Positions 1 to 6,784 of a stretch of DNA of 21,994 bases are shown here, piece after piece. A program made the position numbers and the translations under genes. Every line of letters starts with the position of its first letter. Position 1 is the stretch's first letter. The notes under the pieces were generated by a model that was not told the origin of the DNA, searched no databases, and worked only from the letters and a program-made list of their open reading frames with translations. The stretch is from an uncultured Oscillospiraceae bacterium. GTDB taxonomy: Bacteria > Bacillota > Clostridia > Oscillospirales > Oscillospiraceae. The stretch is from NCBI GenBank assembly GCA_934589525.1, contig CAKTOB010000034.1:1-21994 (forward strand). The letters are read 5' to 3'.

Positions 1-1088
1 GGGGGATGACTGCCCTCCGTTTCCAGCCATTTCAGGACCTTTTCATTTCAATCCACATCCCCCGTGTGGGGGATGACTATCCCCGGACATGGTCCCGCCG
101 GTGGTCTTCAGATTTCAATCCACATCCCCCGTGTGGGGGATGACTGCCCTCCGTTTCCAGCCATTTCAGGACCTTTTCATTTCAATCCACATCCCCCGTG
201 TGGGGGATGACCACGCAGTAGCCCGCGATGTCCGCAAATACCGTGATTTCAATCCACATCCCCCGTGTGGGGGATGACCACAGCTTGTCGCACGTTGCAT
301 CAAACCACTCGGCATTTCAATCCACATCCCCCGTGTGGGGGATGACGGGGTAGGATGCTACCGCAGATACGGCAGCGGGATTTCAATCCACATCCCCCGT
401 GTGGGGGATGACATGGCGTGTAATTGCAACAAAAAATCCGCGGCCCAATTTCAATCCACATCCCCCGTGTGGGGGATGACCATGTCCAGGTCGTCCTCCT
501 CCGCCCGGTTGGCCATTTCAATCCACATCCCCCGTGTGGGGGATGACTTCCGGCCTGCAATTTATACATGGGGTAGGCAAAATTTCAATCCACATCCCCC
601 GTGTGGGGGATGACGTGCTTGTTCTCCGCATCCGCCGAAAGAACTTTTACATTTCAATCCACATCCCCCGTGTGGGGGATGACATTTTTCTTCCGCAATG
701 GCAATATGGGTATCTGCATTTCAATCCACATCCCCCGTGTGGGGGATGACTGTCCGCCAGTGCATCCACGTCCCGAACCACGTAATTTCAATCCACATCC
801 CCCGTGTGGGGGATGACCCAAATCCTTAAATTCCAGGCCCTTGACAGATAGGAATTTCAATCCACATCCCCCGTGTGGGGGATGACTTGGGGTGTACTCC
901 ATCCGCATTGATGAGAGCGTATTTCAATCCACATCCCCCGTGTGGGGGATGACCGGCGGCGCCGGAACAGCAGGAGGAGGCGACGGAAATTTCAATCCAC
1001 ATCCCCCGTGTGGGGGATGACCCAAGGCGGTTTACGTTACCTTTGCCCAGGGCGGATTTCAATCCACATCCCCCGTGTGGGGGATGAC
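1..1088 (-). CRISPR. Type I-C CRISPR array, 16 full repeats, cut at left edge
   Basis: Sixteen complete 33-bp repeats start at 45, 112, 179, 246, 314, 380, 448, 515, 582, 651, 718, 785, 854, 921, 989 and 1056; bases 1-10 are the end of another, so the array continues off the window. I saw no base differences among the repeats. Sixteen spacers of 33-36 bp lie between them. On the plus strand the repeat reads ATTTCAATCC...GGGGGATGAC. On the minus strand it ends in TGGATTGAAAT after a hairpin (CATCCCCC/GGGGGATG, loop ACAC), the classic type I-C form. The cas genes point leftward into the array from 1266 up, so the leader is on the right and the newest spacer is probably 1022-1055. Cas5c should cut at the 3' base of the hairpin, leaving TGGATTGAAAT as the crRNA 5' handle. 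Confidence 0.98.
11..178 (-). repeat. Duplicated spacer within the array (11-44 = 145-178)
   Basis: The 34-bp spacer at 145-178 is identical to the one at 11-44 (both begin TGCCCTCCGT and end GGACCTTTTC). A different spacer (78-111) lies between them. The copies are exactly 134 bp apart, which is two repeat-spacer units, so a two-unit duplication by recombination between repeats is the simplest source. The partner spacer's second copy would lie left of the window. Independent acquisition of the same protospacer twice is less likely. Confidence 0.97.
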
Positions 1089-1265
1089 AGCAAAAGTATA
1101 CAAAAAAGAGGGTTCTGTTTTGTATTTTTGCGCTAAAAATTTTTGCTTTTTGGGAAACCGACCCGGATTTTTGAGGGGTGGGGTGGGTCGGGGCCTCGGT
1201 TTTTTGGGGGAAGCGGGTGCGAAGGTCCCAGGGGATCTATGGGTGCTGCCGCTTCGCACAGAGGG
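1089..1265 (-). promoter_or_regulatory. CRISPR leader between cas2 and the array
   Basis: This 177-bp non-coding stretch lies between the cas2 stop and the first repeat, the usual leader position in type I-C loci. The half next to the array is A/T-rich on both strands; the half next to cas2 is very G-rich on the plus strand. Read toward the array, TATACT (1100-1095) sits 6 bp before the first repeat and could be a -10 box, but I see no matching -35, so the pre-crRNA promoter is not settled. GTGCGAAG (1217-1224) and CTTCGCAC (1252-1259) are an 8-bp inverted repeat with 27 bp between, just past cas2. Confidence 0.75.
1175..1193 (+). other. G-quadruplex-type motif in the leader
   Basis: The plus strand has four G-runs separated by 1, 1 and 2 bases (GGGG-T-GGGG-T-GGG-TC-GGGG), a textbook short-loop G4 pattern. 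It is on the template strand for leftward pre-crRNA transcription, so the RNA itself would be C-rich here. That it folds, or matters for spacer acquisition or transcription, is speculation. Confidence 0.5.
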
Positions 1266-1556
1266 TCAGAGGATCAGGGGGTCGGCGGGGTTATAGCCTG
1301 GTTTAATGCCGTAATGGCGGATTTTTTCGGAATAGTTGTTCCCCAGGTTATAAAACCGCAGGCTGTCCTTTTCCTGATCCATGGTCGCCACCAGCTTTGC
1401 TTCCAGGGCCCGCAGCTGGGCCGCATCCAGGACACACTCAAAGACGCTGTTTTGCACCCGTTGGCCGTAATCAAGGCACTGTTTCGCAATTTTCCGCAGT
1501 CTGCGCCGCCCGGCGGCATCTTCAGTATTTACGTCATAGCTAATTAGTACGAACAT
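1266..1556 (-). CDS. cas2: Cas2, CRISPR adaptation protein
   Basis: This 96-aa protein has the Cas2 ferredoxin-like fold signature. MFVLISYDVN at the N-terminus gives the first strand with the conserved Asp8, and RVQNSVFECVLD is the typical central strand-turn-strand. A Cas2 dimer joins two Cas1 dimers to form the integrase that puts new spacers at the leader end. The start is the ATG at 1556, three bases after the cas1 stop, with GGAAGTGAG upstream as a weak ribosome site; translation is probably coupled to cas1. It is the last gene of the operon and is followed directly by the leader. The length is normal for type I-C Cas2. Confidence 0.97.
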   Translation of the reverse strand: MFVLISYDVNTEDAAGRRRLRKIAKQCLDYGQRVQNSVFECVLDAAQLRALEAKLVATMDQEKDSLRFYNLGNNYSEKIRHYGIKPGYNPADPLIL

Positions 1557-1559
1557 GGC

Positions 1560-2591
1560 TCACTTCCATAAAAACGGTGGATACCCGTCCAAGTCACCCC
1601 GAATGAACCGTGCCAGCAGAAGCGCCTGGACGCAGGGGACCATGCCCCAGCTCATTTTTTCGTTCAAATAGGGATGCGTCATGGTATCCCGCTTTCGCTC
1701 CTGCCAGGCCTTTAAAAATTTCTTTCGGCCGGTGTCCGTCAGAAGCACCGCACCGCTGTCCTGCGTCTCGAAGTCCTCCGGTCGGATCATACGGTTATTG
1801 ACCAAGGTCAGAACGAACCGGTCTGCCATACAGGGCCGCAGCTCCTCCATCAGGTCCAGGGCCAGGGAAGTCCTTCCCGGGCGATCCCTGTGGAGGAAGC
1901 CCACATAGGGGTCCAGGCCCACGCTTTCCAGGCCGCTGGCGCAGTCGTGGGCCAGCAGGCTATAGGCAAAGGACAGCATGGCATTGACCCGATCCAGCGG
2001 TGGGCGGCGATTCCTGCCGTGGAAGAAAAAGGCTTCCTTCCGGTTCAGAAGCAGGTGGTCAAAGACACCAAAATACGCCGTTGCCCCCAGGCCCTCCAGG
2101 CCCCGCAAGGCACCGGGGTCCTCCGTCTCCAGCACCAGGGGCCGCAGTTCCAGAAGCTTTTGGACCGCATTTTCCAGGCCGCAGCCCTCCACCCGGGGCC
2201 CATGGTCCCGGAGGGTCCGCTGAAGGCTGGAGGCGCTGTTGGAGAGCTTTCCGAAAATCATATTGCGGGCAATGCGGCAGCTCCGCTCCAAATCGTCGGC
2301 AATGCGGTACTGTTCCCGGCGGAGCAGGACATTTCCGTTGTTTTCCCCCCCGACCCGGGCCAAAAACCGTCCTCTGGGCGTGCAGAACGCCAACCCGATG
2401 CCTCTTTCAGCGCAGGCCCCCATCAGGGCCGGAGAGGCCCCGGAGTAGGAAAAACTGACAATTGCTTGAAGCGTGTGCAGCGGATACCGGGCAGCCACCT
2501 CCCGGTCCCGGTTTGCCAGGACGTTTTCTCCCTCCAGGGATAAGTAAATATCCTCGGATGTTACAAACAGGGTGTTCAAAAGCTGCTTCAT
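1560..2591 (-). CDS. cas1: Cas1, CRISPR integrase (type I-C)
   Basis: This is a 343-aa Cas1 of the usual type I-C length. It is the catalytic subunit of the Cas1-Cas2 spacer integrase. The expected metal-binding residues are visible: Glu166 in GLEGLGATAYF, His234 in GFLH, and Asp246 in SLALDLMEE. The open frame runs upstream to 3014 inside cas4 in another phase, but the start is the ATG at 2591: it has GGAGG seven bases upstream, and its ATGA overlaps the cas4 stop by 4 bp. All homology begins there (MKQLLNTLFV). cas4, cas1 and cas2 form the adaptation module at the 3' end of the operon. Confidence 0.97.
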   Translation of the reverse strand: MKQLLNTLFVTSEDIYLSLEGENVLANRDREVAARYPLHTLQAIVSFSYSGASPALMGACAERGIGLAFCTPRGRFLARVGGENNGNVLLRREQYRIADDLERSCRIARNMIFGKLSNSASSLQRTLRDHGPRVEGCGLENAVQKLLELRPLVLETEDPGALRGLEGLGATAYFGVFDHLLLNRKEAFFFHGRNRRPPLDRVNAMLSFAYSLLAHDCASGLESVGLDPYVGFLHRDRPGRTSLALDLMEELRPCMADRFVLTLVNNRMIRPEDFETQDSGAVLLTDTGRKKFLKAWQERKRDTMTHPYLNEKMSWGMVPCVQALLLARFIRGDLDGYPPFLWK

Positions 2592-3250
2592 GGTGTTTCC
2601 TCCATTGCGGCCTTCAGGTAGTCGGATACGGGCTTTGTTTTCATCAGCCTTGGCAGGCACAGCTCCTTCAAAGAGCAGGCATTGCAGCTTTTCGAGGGCT
2701 TGACCTTGGGGGTATAGCCCCGCCGGTAAAGCTCGTGCATTTCCGTCAGCAGCGTCCGGACCTGACAGCGCAGTTCCTGGGTAAACGCAACCTTTTGCCT
2801 GCGGCGTATTTCGCCGTAATACACCGCCCCCTCCGGAATATCGCAGCACAGCATGGCTTCCAGGCACATGGCCTGGGCACACAGCTGCAAGGCATCGCTG
2901 CTGTCCTCCCGGGGGCTGCCCCGCTTGTATTCCACCGGGTAGGGCTGCCACAGGCCCTCCTTTCCCTGGAGCGGAATGCCCGTGGTACCCCGGTGGTATT
3001 CCACCACATCGCACTGGCCGGACACGCCCAATTCCCCGGAATAGACGCTGACGCCCCGGGTGATGAGCCGGTCTCCCCGGCTTTCCTGGAAGGACGGATC
3101 GTGGGCATGTTCATGGAGCAGCATTCCATCGACGGTACGGAAATTCTCCGCCCATTGGTGCTCGATGTGGATGAGCGCCCATTGCCGTCTGCAAAACCGG
3201 AAATGCTGCAATCCGGATAATTGGAGGAAGTCCTCCTCCTGATAGATCAC
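2588..3250 (-). CDS. cas4: Cas4, PAM-selecting nuclease (Cas4/Dna2/RecB family)
   Basis: This 220-aa protein has the iron-sulphur cysteines of Cas4, Cys20 (FRFCRRQW) and Cys189, Cys192 and Cys198 (CNACSLKELC). It also has the RecB nuclease core: Asp81 (GQCDVVEYH) and Glu107-x-Lys109 (YPVEYKRG), then a helix around LQLCAQAMCLEAM at the usual QxxxY position. Cas4 trims prespacers and helps ensure that they carry a correct PAM at the right end. It starts with GTG, and the GTGA overlaps the cas7 stop by 4 bp. No strong ribosome site lies ahead of it, so coupling to cas7 translation is likely. The next gene, cas1, overlaps its end in the same way. Confidence 0.96.
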   Translation of the reverse strand: MIYQEEDFLQLSGLQHFRFCRRQWALIHIEHQWAENFRTVDGMLLHEHAHDPSFQESRGDRLITRGVSVYSGELGVSGQCDVVEYHRGTTGIPLQGKEGLWQPYPVEYKRGSPREDSSDALQLCAQAMCLEAMLCCDIPEGAVYYGEIRRRQKVAFTQELRCQVRTLLTEMHELYRRGYTPKVKPSKSCNACSLKELCLPRLMKTKPVSDYLKAAMEETP

Positions 3251-4134
3251 CCCATGCGCTTACAGGTGACACCGGCGGGGAGGTTTTCCTCGTCCAGGGT
3301 GATGGTGTAGTCCGAAAAGGCTCTGGGGGCGGTGACGTTGGGGTTCCGGGTGGCCTTTACCAAGTCAAAGAGCTTATAAGCCGGGGCATTGCCCAGTTCG
3401 GAATCATGGCGGAAGACAATGAGCTCCCGGAGGGCCATTTTGCCCCGGGCCGCGGAGTGGTCCAGCTCAAACATATTGAGCAGGGCCTGCCACAGCAGCT
3501 CCAGGTCCTCCTCGGAGAATCCCGTGGTTTTCCGGGCCAGGTTGGCGGACACATAGCCCTCAGCCCGGTAGAGGCCGTAGGGAACGATGTACTTCCGGCC
3601 CATTTCCGTGCCCTTCTTCTCTGCGTCCGCTTCAGTGGTAATGGCCACCCGGGTGATGGTGACCTCCTGGGGCATAATGGGGTCTACGCTTCTGGCAAAG
3701 CCCAGCTGCACCGGGCCCCGGACCTGGCCACAATTCAGAGCGCCCTTGACGAAAGTGGTCATCACAGCGCCGAAGGTGCGGATGTCAAAGAAGTTTTCGC
3801 ACATGAAGTCCCGGATCTTGGCGTCCAGGTCCGCGTCCTTTTTCTTCGCCTCTTTCAGCTTGGCGGGGTCTACGCCCAGGTAGGCGCAGGCTTCTCCGTC
3901 GCTGCGGTTCAGAGGCACGCCGTCCTTCACATAGATCCGATAACCGGGGACGCCCTCCTTGGCGGTTTCCACATAGTTGCGGATCTTCCGCTTCAGGCAA
4001 ACGTCCGTTACCAGACCGTAGCCGGTTTCCGGATCGATCCGGGGCATATTGCCGGCATCCGGGTCCCCGTTGGGATTTCCGTTCTCCACGTCGAAAAAGA
4101 TCACAAATTCATAGCGGTTGGCAATGGTACTCAT
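3247..4134 (-). CDS. cas7: Cas7c (Csd2), Cascade backbone subunit
   Basis: This 295-aa protein is the Csd2-type Cas7. Its N-terminus, with FDVENGNPNGDPDAG then MPRIDPETGYGLVTD and CLKRKIRNYV, is diagnostic of the family. Several copies form the filament that holds the crRNA spacer and distorts it into six-base segments, with each sixth base flipped out. It starts at the ATG directly after the cas8c TAA (no gap), with AAGGAGGAT as ribosome site inside the last codons of cas8c. This strong site fits the high copy number of Cas7 in the complex. The length is normal. Confidence 0.97.
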   Translation of the reverse strand: MSTIANRYEFVIFFDVENGNPNGDPDAGNMPRIDPETGYGLVTDVCLKRKIRNYVETAKEGVPGYRIYVKDGVPLNRSDGEACAYLGVDPAKLKEAKKKDADLDAKIRDFMCENFFDIRTFGAVMTTFVKGALNCGQVRGPVQLGFARSVDPIMPQEVTITRVAITTEADAEKKGTEMGRKYIVPYGLYRAEGYVSANLARKTTGFSEEDLELLWQALLNMFELDHSAARGKMALRELIVFRHDSELGNAPAYKLFDLVKATRNPNVTAPRAFSDYTITLDEENLPAGVTCKRMG

Positions 4135-4494
4135 TTATTTATCCTCCTTCTTGGTAAAACGGGATTGCTTCTGATGGTAATAGCCCAGGTAGAAAGAGCC
4201 CTGCTCCGGCAGGCTCAGCCGGACGGGGAAGCTTTCACCCAGAATGCCCAGGATGCCGCTGATCTTCCGGTCCAGAGCCGTTCTGGCCCCGATGTCCAGC
4301 TTTCGCAGATGCTTTTGAGACAGATTGCTCAAAATCGGGAAAATGGTCGCCGGTGTGGCGGCAGCGGAATTAAAATACTTATCCTTGATGGTGGCGTTGA
4401 TGCCGGGGTTTGCCCGCTCCTGGGCCTCCTCGTATACGGCAAACAATCGGCCCAGGGTATAGGGAATATTGGTGCTGTTTTCGTTCAGGCTCAC
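4135..4494 (-). CDS. cas11c: Cas11c small subunit, internal in-frame product of cas8c
   Basis: Type I-C systems are known to make the Cascade small subunit Cas11 from an internal start in cas8c. Here a strong ribosome site, GGAGGAGGT (4510-4502), lies 7 bases before an in-frame GTG at 4494. The product is the last 119 residues of Cas8c, about 13 kDa, starting MSLNENSTNIPYTLGRLFAV. The conserved C-terminal helical block (LGRLFAVYEEAQERANPG, then KDKYFNSAAATPATIFP) lies wholly inside it. That the GTG is used is inference from the site's strength, spacing and the known product size. In-frame ATG codons further upstream (Met-Glu-Ala-Thr-Met region) would give 155-159 aa and lack so clear a site. 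Confidence 0.82.
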   Translation of the reverse strand: MSLNENSTNIPYTLGRLFAVYEEAQERANPGINATIKDKYFNSAAATPATIFPILSNLSQKHLRKLDIGARTALDRKISGILGILGESFPVRLSLPEQGSFYLGYYHQKQSRFTKKEDK

Positions 4495-5856
4495 GGTCAG
4501 TACCTCCTCCGGACATAGAGCATTTGGATTTTTCAGATAATAGGCTTTCAAAATGGCGGCCCGGCCGGGGGTGATCTCCCGCTCCGCCCGGATGCGCAGC
4601 ATGGTGGCCTCCATAAGGGCGGCGGGGTAGGGGGTCCCCGTAAAAATGGCCCGGGCAGTAGCCCCCGCCAGAATGGGAGAGGGGGACTTGTCGGTGGTGT
4701 TGAGATTCACGATTTCCCGGAGCATGGCCCACAGGGGCATGACCGCAAAGCGGGCCCCCTCTATTTCCAGTCGGGAATTGTGGTCATTGACGTTTTTCAT
4801 CAGGGCCCCAAAGGAATTTCGGAAGAAAAACCGGACGGACAGCCGGGCCGCATTGGGGGAAAGGCCCAGAATATAAAAATTCCGATTTGGGTCCAGGGAA
4901 AGGGCCTCACAGGGCAGCCCCTGGGCAAGGTTTTTCATGGCATCCCGCAGGTCCCGGTCCGTCAGCCCCTCCGGCAGGGCATCTCCAAAGAGGCTTAGTC
5001 CGGCGAACAGATCATACTGGGGTTCCGCCCCCTCTGCCCAGAAGACCACCGTGGTATCCCCGATGCGGTGAACATTGGGCTTGTCGCTGAGCAGATGATT
5101 CAGGGCTGCCGTGTAGGCAAAGGCGGCGTATTTTCCAACAGGGGCGTTGAGACTTTGCTCTTTTCCGTAAGAGCAAAAGGCCGGGGCATTGAAGGAGACC
5201 ATGGCGGCCCCGCTGGACTGGGCACCGGCCACGCCCTTGATGGTGGGGTGGGTCGCCGCGGGTACATCCGCCTTTCCGGTGACCAGGCATTGCTGGGGCT
5301 CCCCCTGGATCTCGCCGTAGCGGGCATTCCAGGCTTCCCGGATTTGGGGATCTTCCTGGGCGTATTCTGCCCCCACCCGGAACATCAGGTTGCAGCCCTT
5401 TAGGAGCTCCTGATAGCACTCTGCCAGCGCCGGGTGGTGCTGCGCCTCCTCCGGCTGCCAGCTGTCGAAAAAGGCCAGGATCGCCTTGGCGGCGGGGGTG
5501 TTGATTCCGTCCAGCAGTTCATGGTGCAGCTGTTTGCTGGCTTCAAAGCATTTTTTCGCCCGTTCCGGTTTGTTCTTATCGTCAAAGCCCAGAAAATAGG
5601 TCGAATTGTCCCAAAGGAAGTTTGGCAATATCCCCACCGTTCGGGTAACTGCCGCAGGCAGCTCTACGGGTTTGGGGCGGAGCTGGAGCTTTTTTCCCAC
5701 CGGCGTTTCCACCAGCGTAGGCACCACATATTCCAAATGTCCTTCCGCATCCACACACAGGGCATAGCTGATTTTTGCGGGACTCCAGCCGGACCGGGAT
5801 AATTTGCCCTGGGAGACAAGATCCTCAAACAGCTGGGTCAAGGCTTGCAAAATCAT
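4135..5856 (-). CDS. cas8c: Cas8c (Csd1), Cascade large subunit
   Basis: This 573-aa protein is the type I-C large subunit, Csd1. It recognises the PAM (TTC in this subtype) and starts R-loop opening. Family-typical stretches include NFLWDNSTYFLGFDDKNKP near residue 80, RVGAEYAQEDPQIREAW near 160, a GPAFCSYG-like FNAPAFCSYGKEQ near 220, and the C-terminal helical small-subunit block. I chose the ATG at 5856: GGGGAGG lies about 8 bases upstream and its ATGA overlaps the cas5c stop. A GTG six bases earlier (5862) sits too close to that site. The last 119 codons are also read separately as cas11c. Confidence 0.95.
   Translation of the reverse strand: MILQALTQLFEDLVSQGKLSRSGWSPAKISYALCVDAEGHLEYVVPTLVETPVGKKLQLRPKPVELPAAVTRTVGILPNFLWDNSTYFLGFDDKNKPERAKKCFEASKQLHHELLDGINTPAAKAILAFFDSWQPEEAQHHPALAECYQELLKGCNLMFRVGAEYAQEDPQIREAWNARYGEIQGEPQQCLVTGKADVPAATHPTIKGVAGAQSSGAAMVSFNAPAFCSYGKEQSLNAPVGKYAAFAYTAALNHLLSDKPNVHRIGDTTVVFWAEGAEPQYDLFAGLSLFGDALPEGLTDRDLRDAMKNLAQGLPCEALSLDPNRNFYILGLSPNAARLSVRFFFRNSFGALMKNVNDHNSRLEIEGARFAVMPLWAMLREIVNLNTTDKSPSPILAGATARAIFTGTPYPAALMEATMLRIRAEREITPGRAAILKAYYLKNPNALCPEEVLTVSLNENSTNIPYTLGRLFAVYEEAQERANPGINATIKDKYFNSAAATPATIFPILSNLSQKHLRKLDIGARTALDRKISGILGILGESFPVRLSLPEQGSFYLGYYHQKQSRFTKKEDK
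4502..4510 (-). promoter_or_regulatory. Internal ribosome binding site for cas11c
   Basis: On the minus strand GGAGGAGGT is nearly a full complement to the 16S 3' end. It is followed by ACTGACC and then GTG. It encodes the Pro-Glu-Glu-Val stretch of Cas8c, so the site is embedded in coding sequence. It decides the start of cas11c. Confidence 0.8.
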
Positions 5857-6512
5857 TTCCACACCTCCCCGCTGTTCATCGCCGGGACCTCCAGAACGCC
5901 GTCCCGGAGGACTGCCCGGAAGAAATGGGGGGTAATGTTCCCTGGGTCCGAGTAATCCAGGTCCAGCAGCATCCAGCCCAGGTCCCGCTGCCCCTTCAGC
6001 TCCTCGGGACAGGGAGGAAGCTGGGTGCAGGGCTTGAAATGGGCGGGAAACTCCCGCACCCCGAAGCAGGGAGGCCGGTAAAACTGGCCCCGTTCCACCC
6101 GGCGGCGCATCATTTCCTGAAATTTTCCGGGATTGTCTGAGGGTGCGGCCCGGTCTGTCATTTCAAAATGGGCATCGATGACATAGCGCACATCCCGCAG
6201 GACCATGGCGGCCCGCTGCTGAATGCTGTCCGAGGCGGAAAGATAAAGTTCCTCCCCGGTTTCCATGGCGGAGCGGGCATTTCTGGCGCTGAGCACGTCC
6301 TTAACCTCGTTGCGGCGGATGTTTGTGAAGCGAATGGGGGCGCATACATGAATGCGGTCGATCCGCCACACCAGTCCCGGGTGCCAGAAAATACTTTCCA
6401 GCAGCCCCCGAGCCGCCGAAGGGGTCATCACGTCATAACTGACCCGTTCCGTTTTTAATTCCGGCCTGGAGAAGCAGGCAAAATCCCCCCAGACCTCAAC
6501 AGAAATCGACAT
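5853..6512 (-). CDS. cas5: Cas5c (Cas5d), crRNA-processing Cascade subunit
   Basis: This 219-aa Cas5 opens the operon. In type I-C there is no Cas6; Cas5c itself cuts the pre-crRNA at the base of the repeat hairpin and keeps the 5' handle. The N-terminus MSISVEVWGDFACFSRPELK and the following YDVMTPSAARGLLE are typical of the Cas5d group. The frame stays open 33 codons upstream, but the start is the ATG at 6512: AAAGGAGA lies 7 bases before it and homology begins there. An alternative start upstream would fall next to the promoter -10. Any crRNA-like RNA with an intact handle, such as the one at 6702-6785, should be a substrate for this protein. Confidence 0.95.
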   Translation of the reverse strand: MSISVEVWGDFACFSRPELKTERVSYDVMTPSAARGLLESIFWHPGLVWRIDRIHVCAPIRFTNIRRNEVKDVLSARNARSAMETGEELYLSASDSIQQRAAMVLRDVRYVIDAHFEMTDRAAPSDNPGKFQEMMRRRVERGQFYRPPCFGVREFPAHFKPCTQLPPCPEELKGQRDLGWMLLDLDYSDPGNITPHFFRAVLRDGVLEVPAMNSGEVWK

Positions 6513-6594
6513 TGGGTGTCTCCTTTCTAATTTTTTTACGGAAGAAAACATTGCTGTTTGCAAAATACAGCAGGCTTTTTCTCTGTATGCCCCA

Positions 6595-6623
6595 ATCATA
6601 GCACGTCTCATTTACATTGTCAA
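6595..6623 (-). promoter_or_regulatory. Promoter of the cas5c-8c-7-4-1-2 operon
   Basis: On the minus strand TTGACA (6623-6618) and TATGAT (6600-6595) are separated by 17 bp, with a TG dinucleotide one base before the -10. This is a near-perfect housekeeping promoter. Transcription would start near 6588, giving a ~76-nt leader before cas5c. The A/T-rich stretch just upstream of the -35 is the candidate target of the crRNA-like RNA. Confidence 0.85.
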
Positions 6624-6624
6624 G

Positions 6625-6644
6625 TTCAATAAATAAAAAAGTAA
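6625..6644 (+). promoter_or_regulatory. TTC PAM plus protospacer for the crRNA-like RNA
   Basis: TTC at 6625-6627, the canonical type I-C PAM, is followed by AATAAATAAAAAAGTAA (6628-6644). The predicted RNA's spacer starts AATAAATAAAACAGTAA: positions 1-11 and 13-17 match and position 12 does not. After position 17 the match ends (18-22 all differ). The site starts one base upstream of the cas operon's -35. A full-length Cascade footprint (about 37 bp with PAM) fits within the 43 bp between the two divergent -35 boxes. The target is A-rich, so part of the match could be chance, but the PAM and exact register argue against it. Confidence 0.75.
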
Positions 6645-6666
6645 ACTTATTGTATGGTGATTTTAT

Positions 6667-6695
6667 TTGACAAAACAAGGTGGGTATGGCATACT
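6667..6695 (+). promoter_or_regulatory. Promoter of the crRNA-like RNA
   Basis: The plus strand has TTGACA (6667-6672), a 17-bp spacer, and CATACT (6690-6695) preceded by TGG, an extended -10. Initiation would fall near 6702, exactly at the foot of the degenerate repeat hairpin. It is back-to-back with the cas operon promoter. Confidence 0.72.
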
Positions 6696-6703
6696 ATGAC
6701 CGT

Positions 6704-6726
6704 CGGGGAAACCCGTGGATTGAAAT
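6704..6726 (+). repeat. Degenerate CRISPR repeat outside the array
   Basis: The last 12 bases, GTGGATTGAAAT (6715-6726), are identical to the 3' end of the array repeat read in transcription sense. The hairpin is shortened from 8 bp to 4 bp, with loop GAAA in place of ACAC. The upstream part of the repeat is not conserved. It runs opposite to the array, on the plus strand. Confidence 0.85.
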
Positions 6727-6749
6727 AATAAATAAAACAGTAATGCGGT

Positions 6750-6784
6750 AAAAGGGGCAGGCAGATCATGCGCTGCCCCTTTTT
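6750..6784. terminator. Bidirectional terminator of cas3 and the crRNA-like RNA
   Basis: The stem GGGGCAG (6754-6760) / CTGCCCC (6773-6779) has a 12-nt loop. It is flanked by TTTTT on the plus side (6780-6784) and AAAA on the other (6750-6753, U-run on the minus strand). It can end cas3 mRNA, whose stop is just to the right at 6788, and also the rightward small RNA. cas3 would thus be a separate transcript from the cas5c operon. Confidence 0.85.

Noticed and set aside
1095..1100. TATACT as the pre-crRNA -10 box
   Set aside because: No -35 is seen at the right distance, so it is mentioned only within the leader entry.
89..1136. Several open frames of 60-90 codons across the array on both strands, with recurring motifs such as HPPHGGCGLK or IHIPRVGDD
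   Set aside because: They are translations of the CRISPR repeat itself and have no ribosome sites.
2592..3014. N-terminal extension of Cas1 to 484 aa
   Set aside because: This part is cas4 coding sequence in another phase; the ATG at 2591 with its GGAGG and ATGA overlap is the real start.
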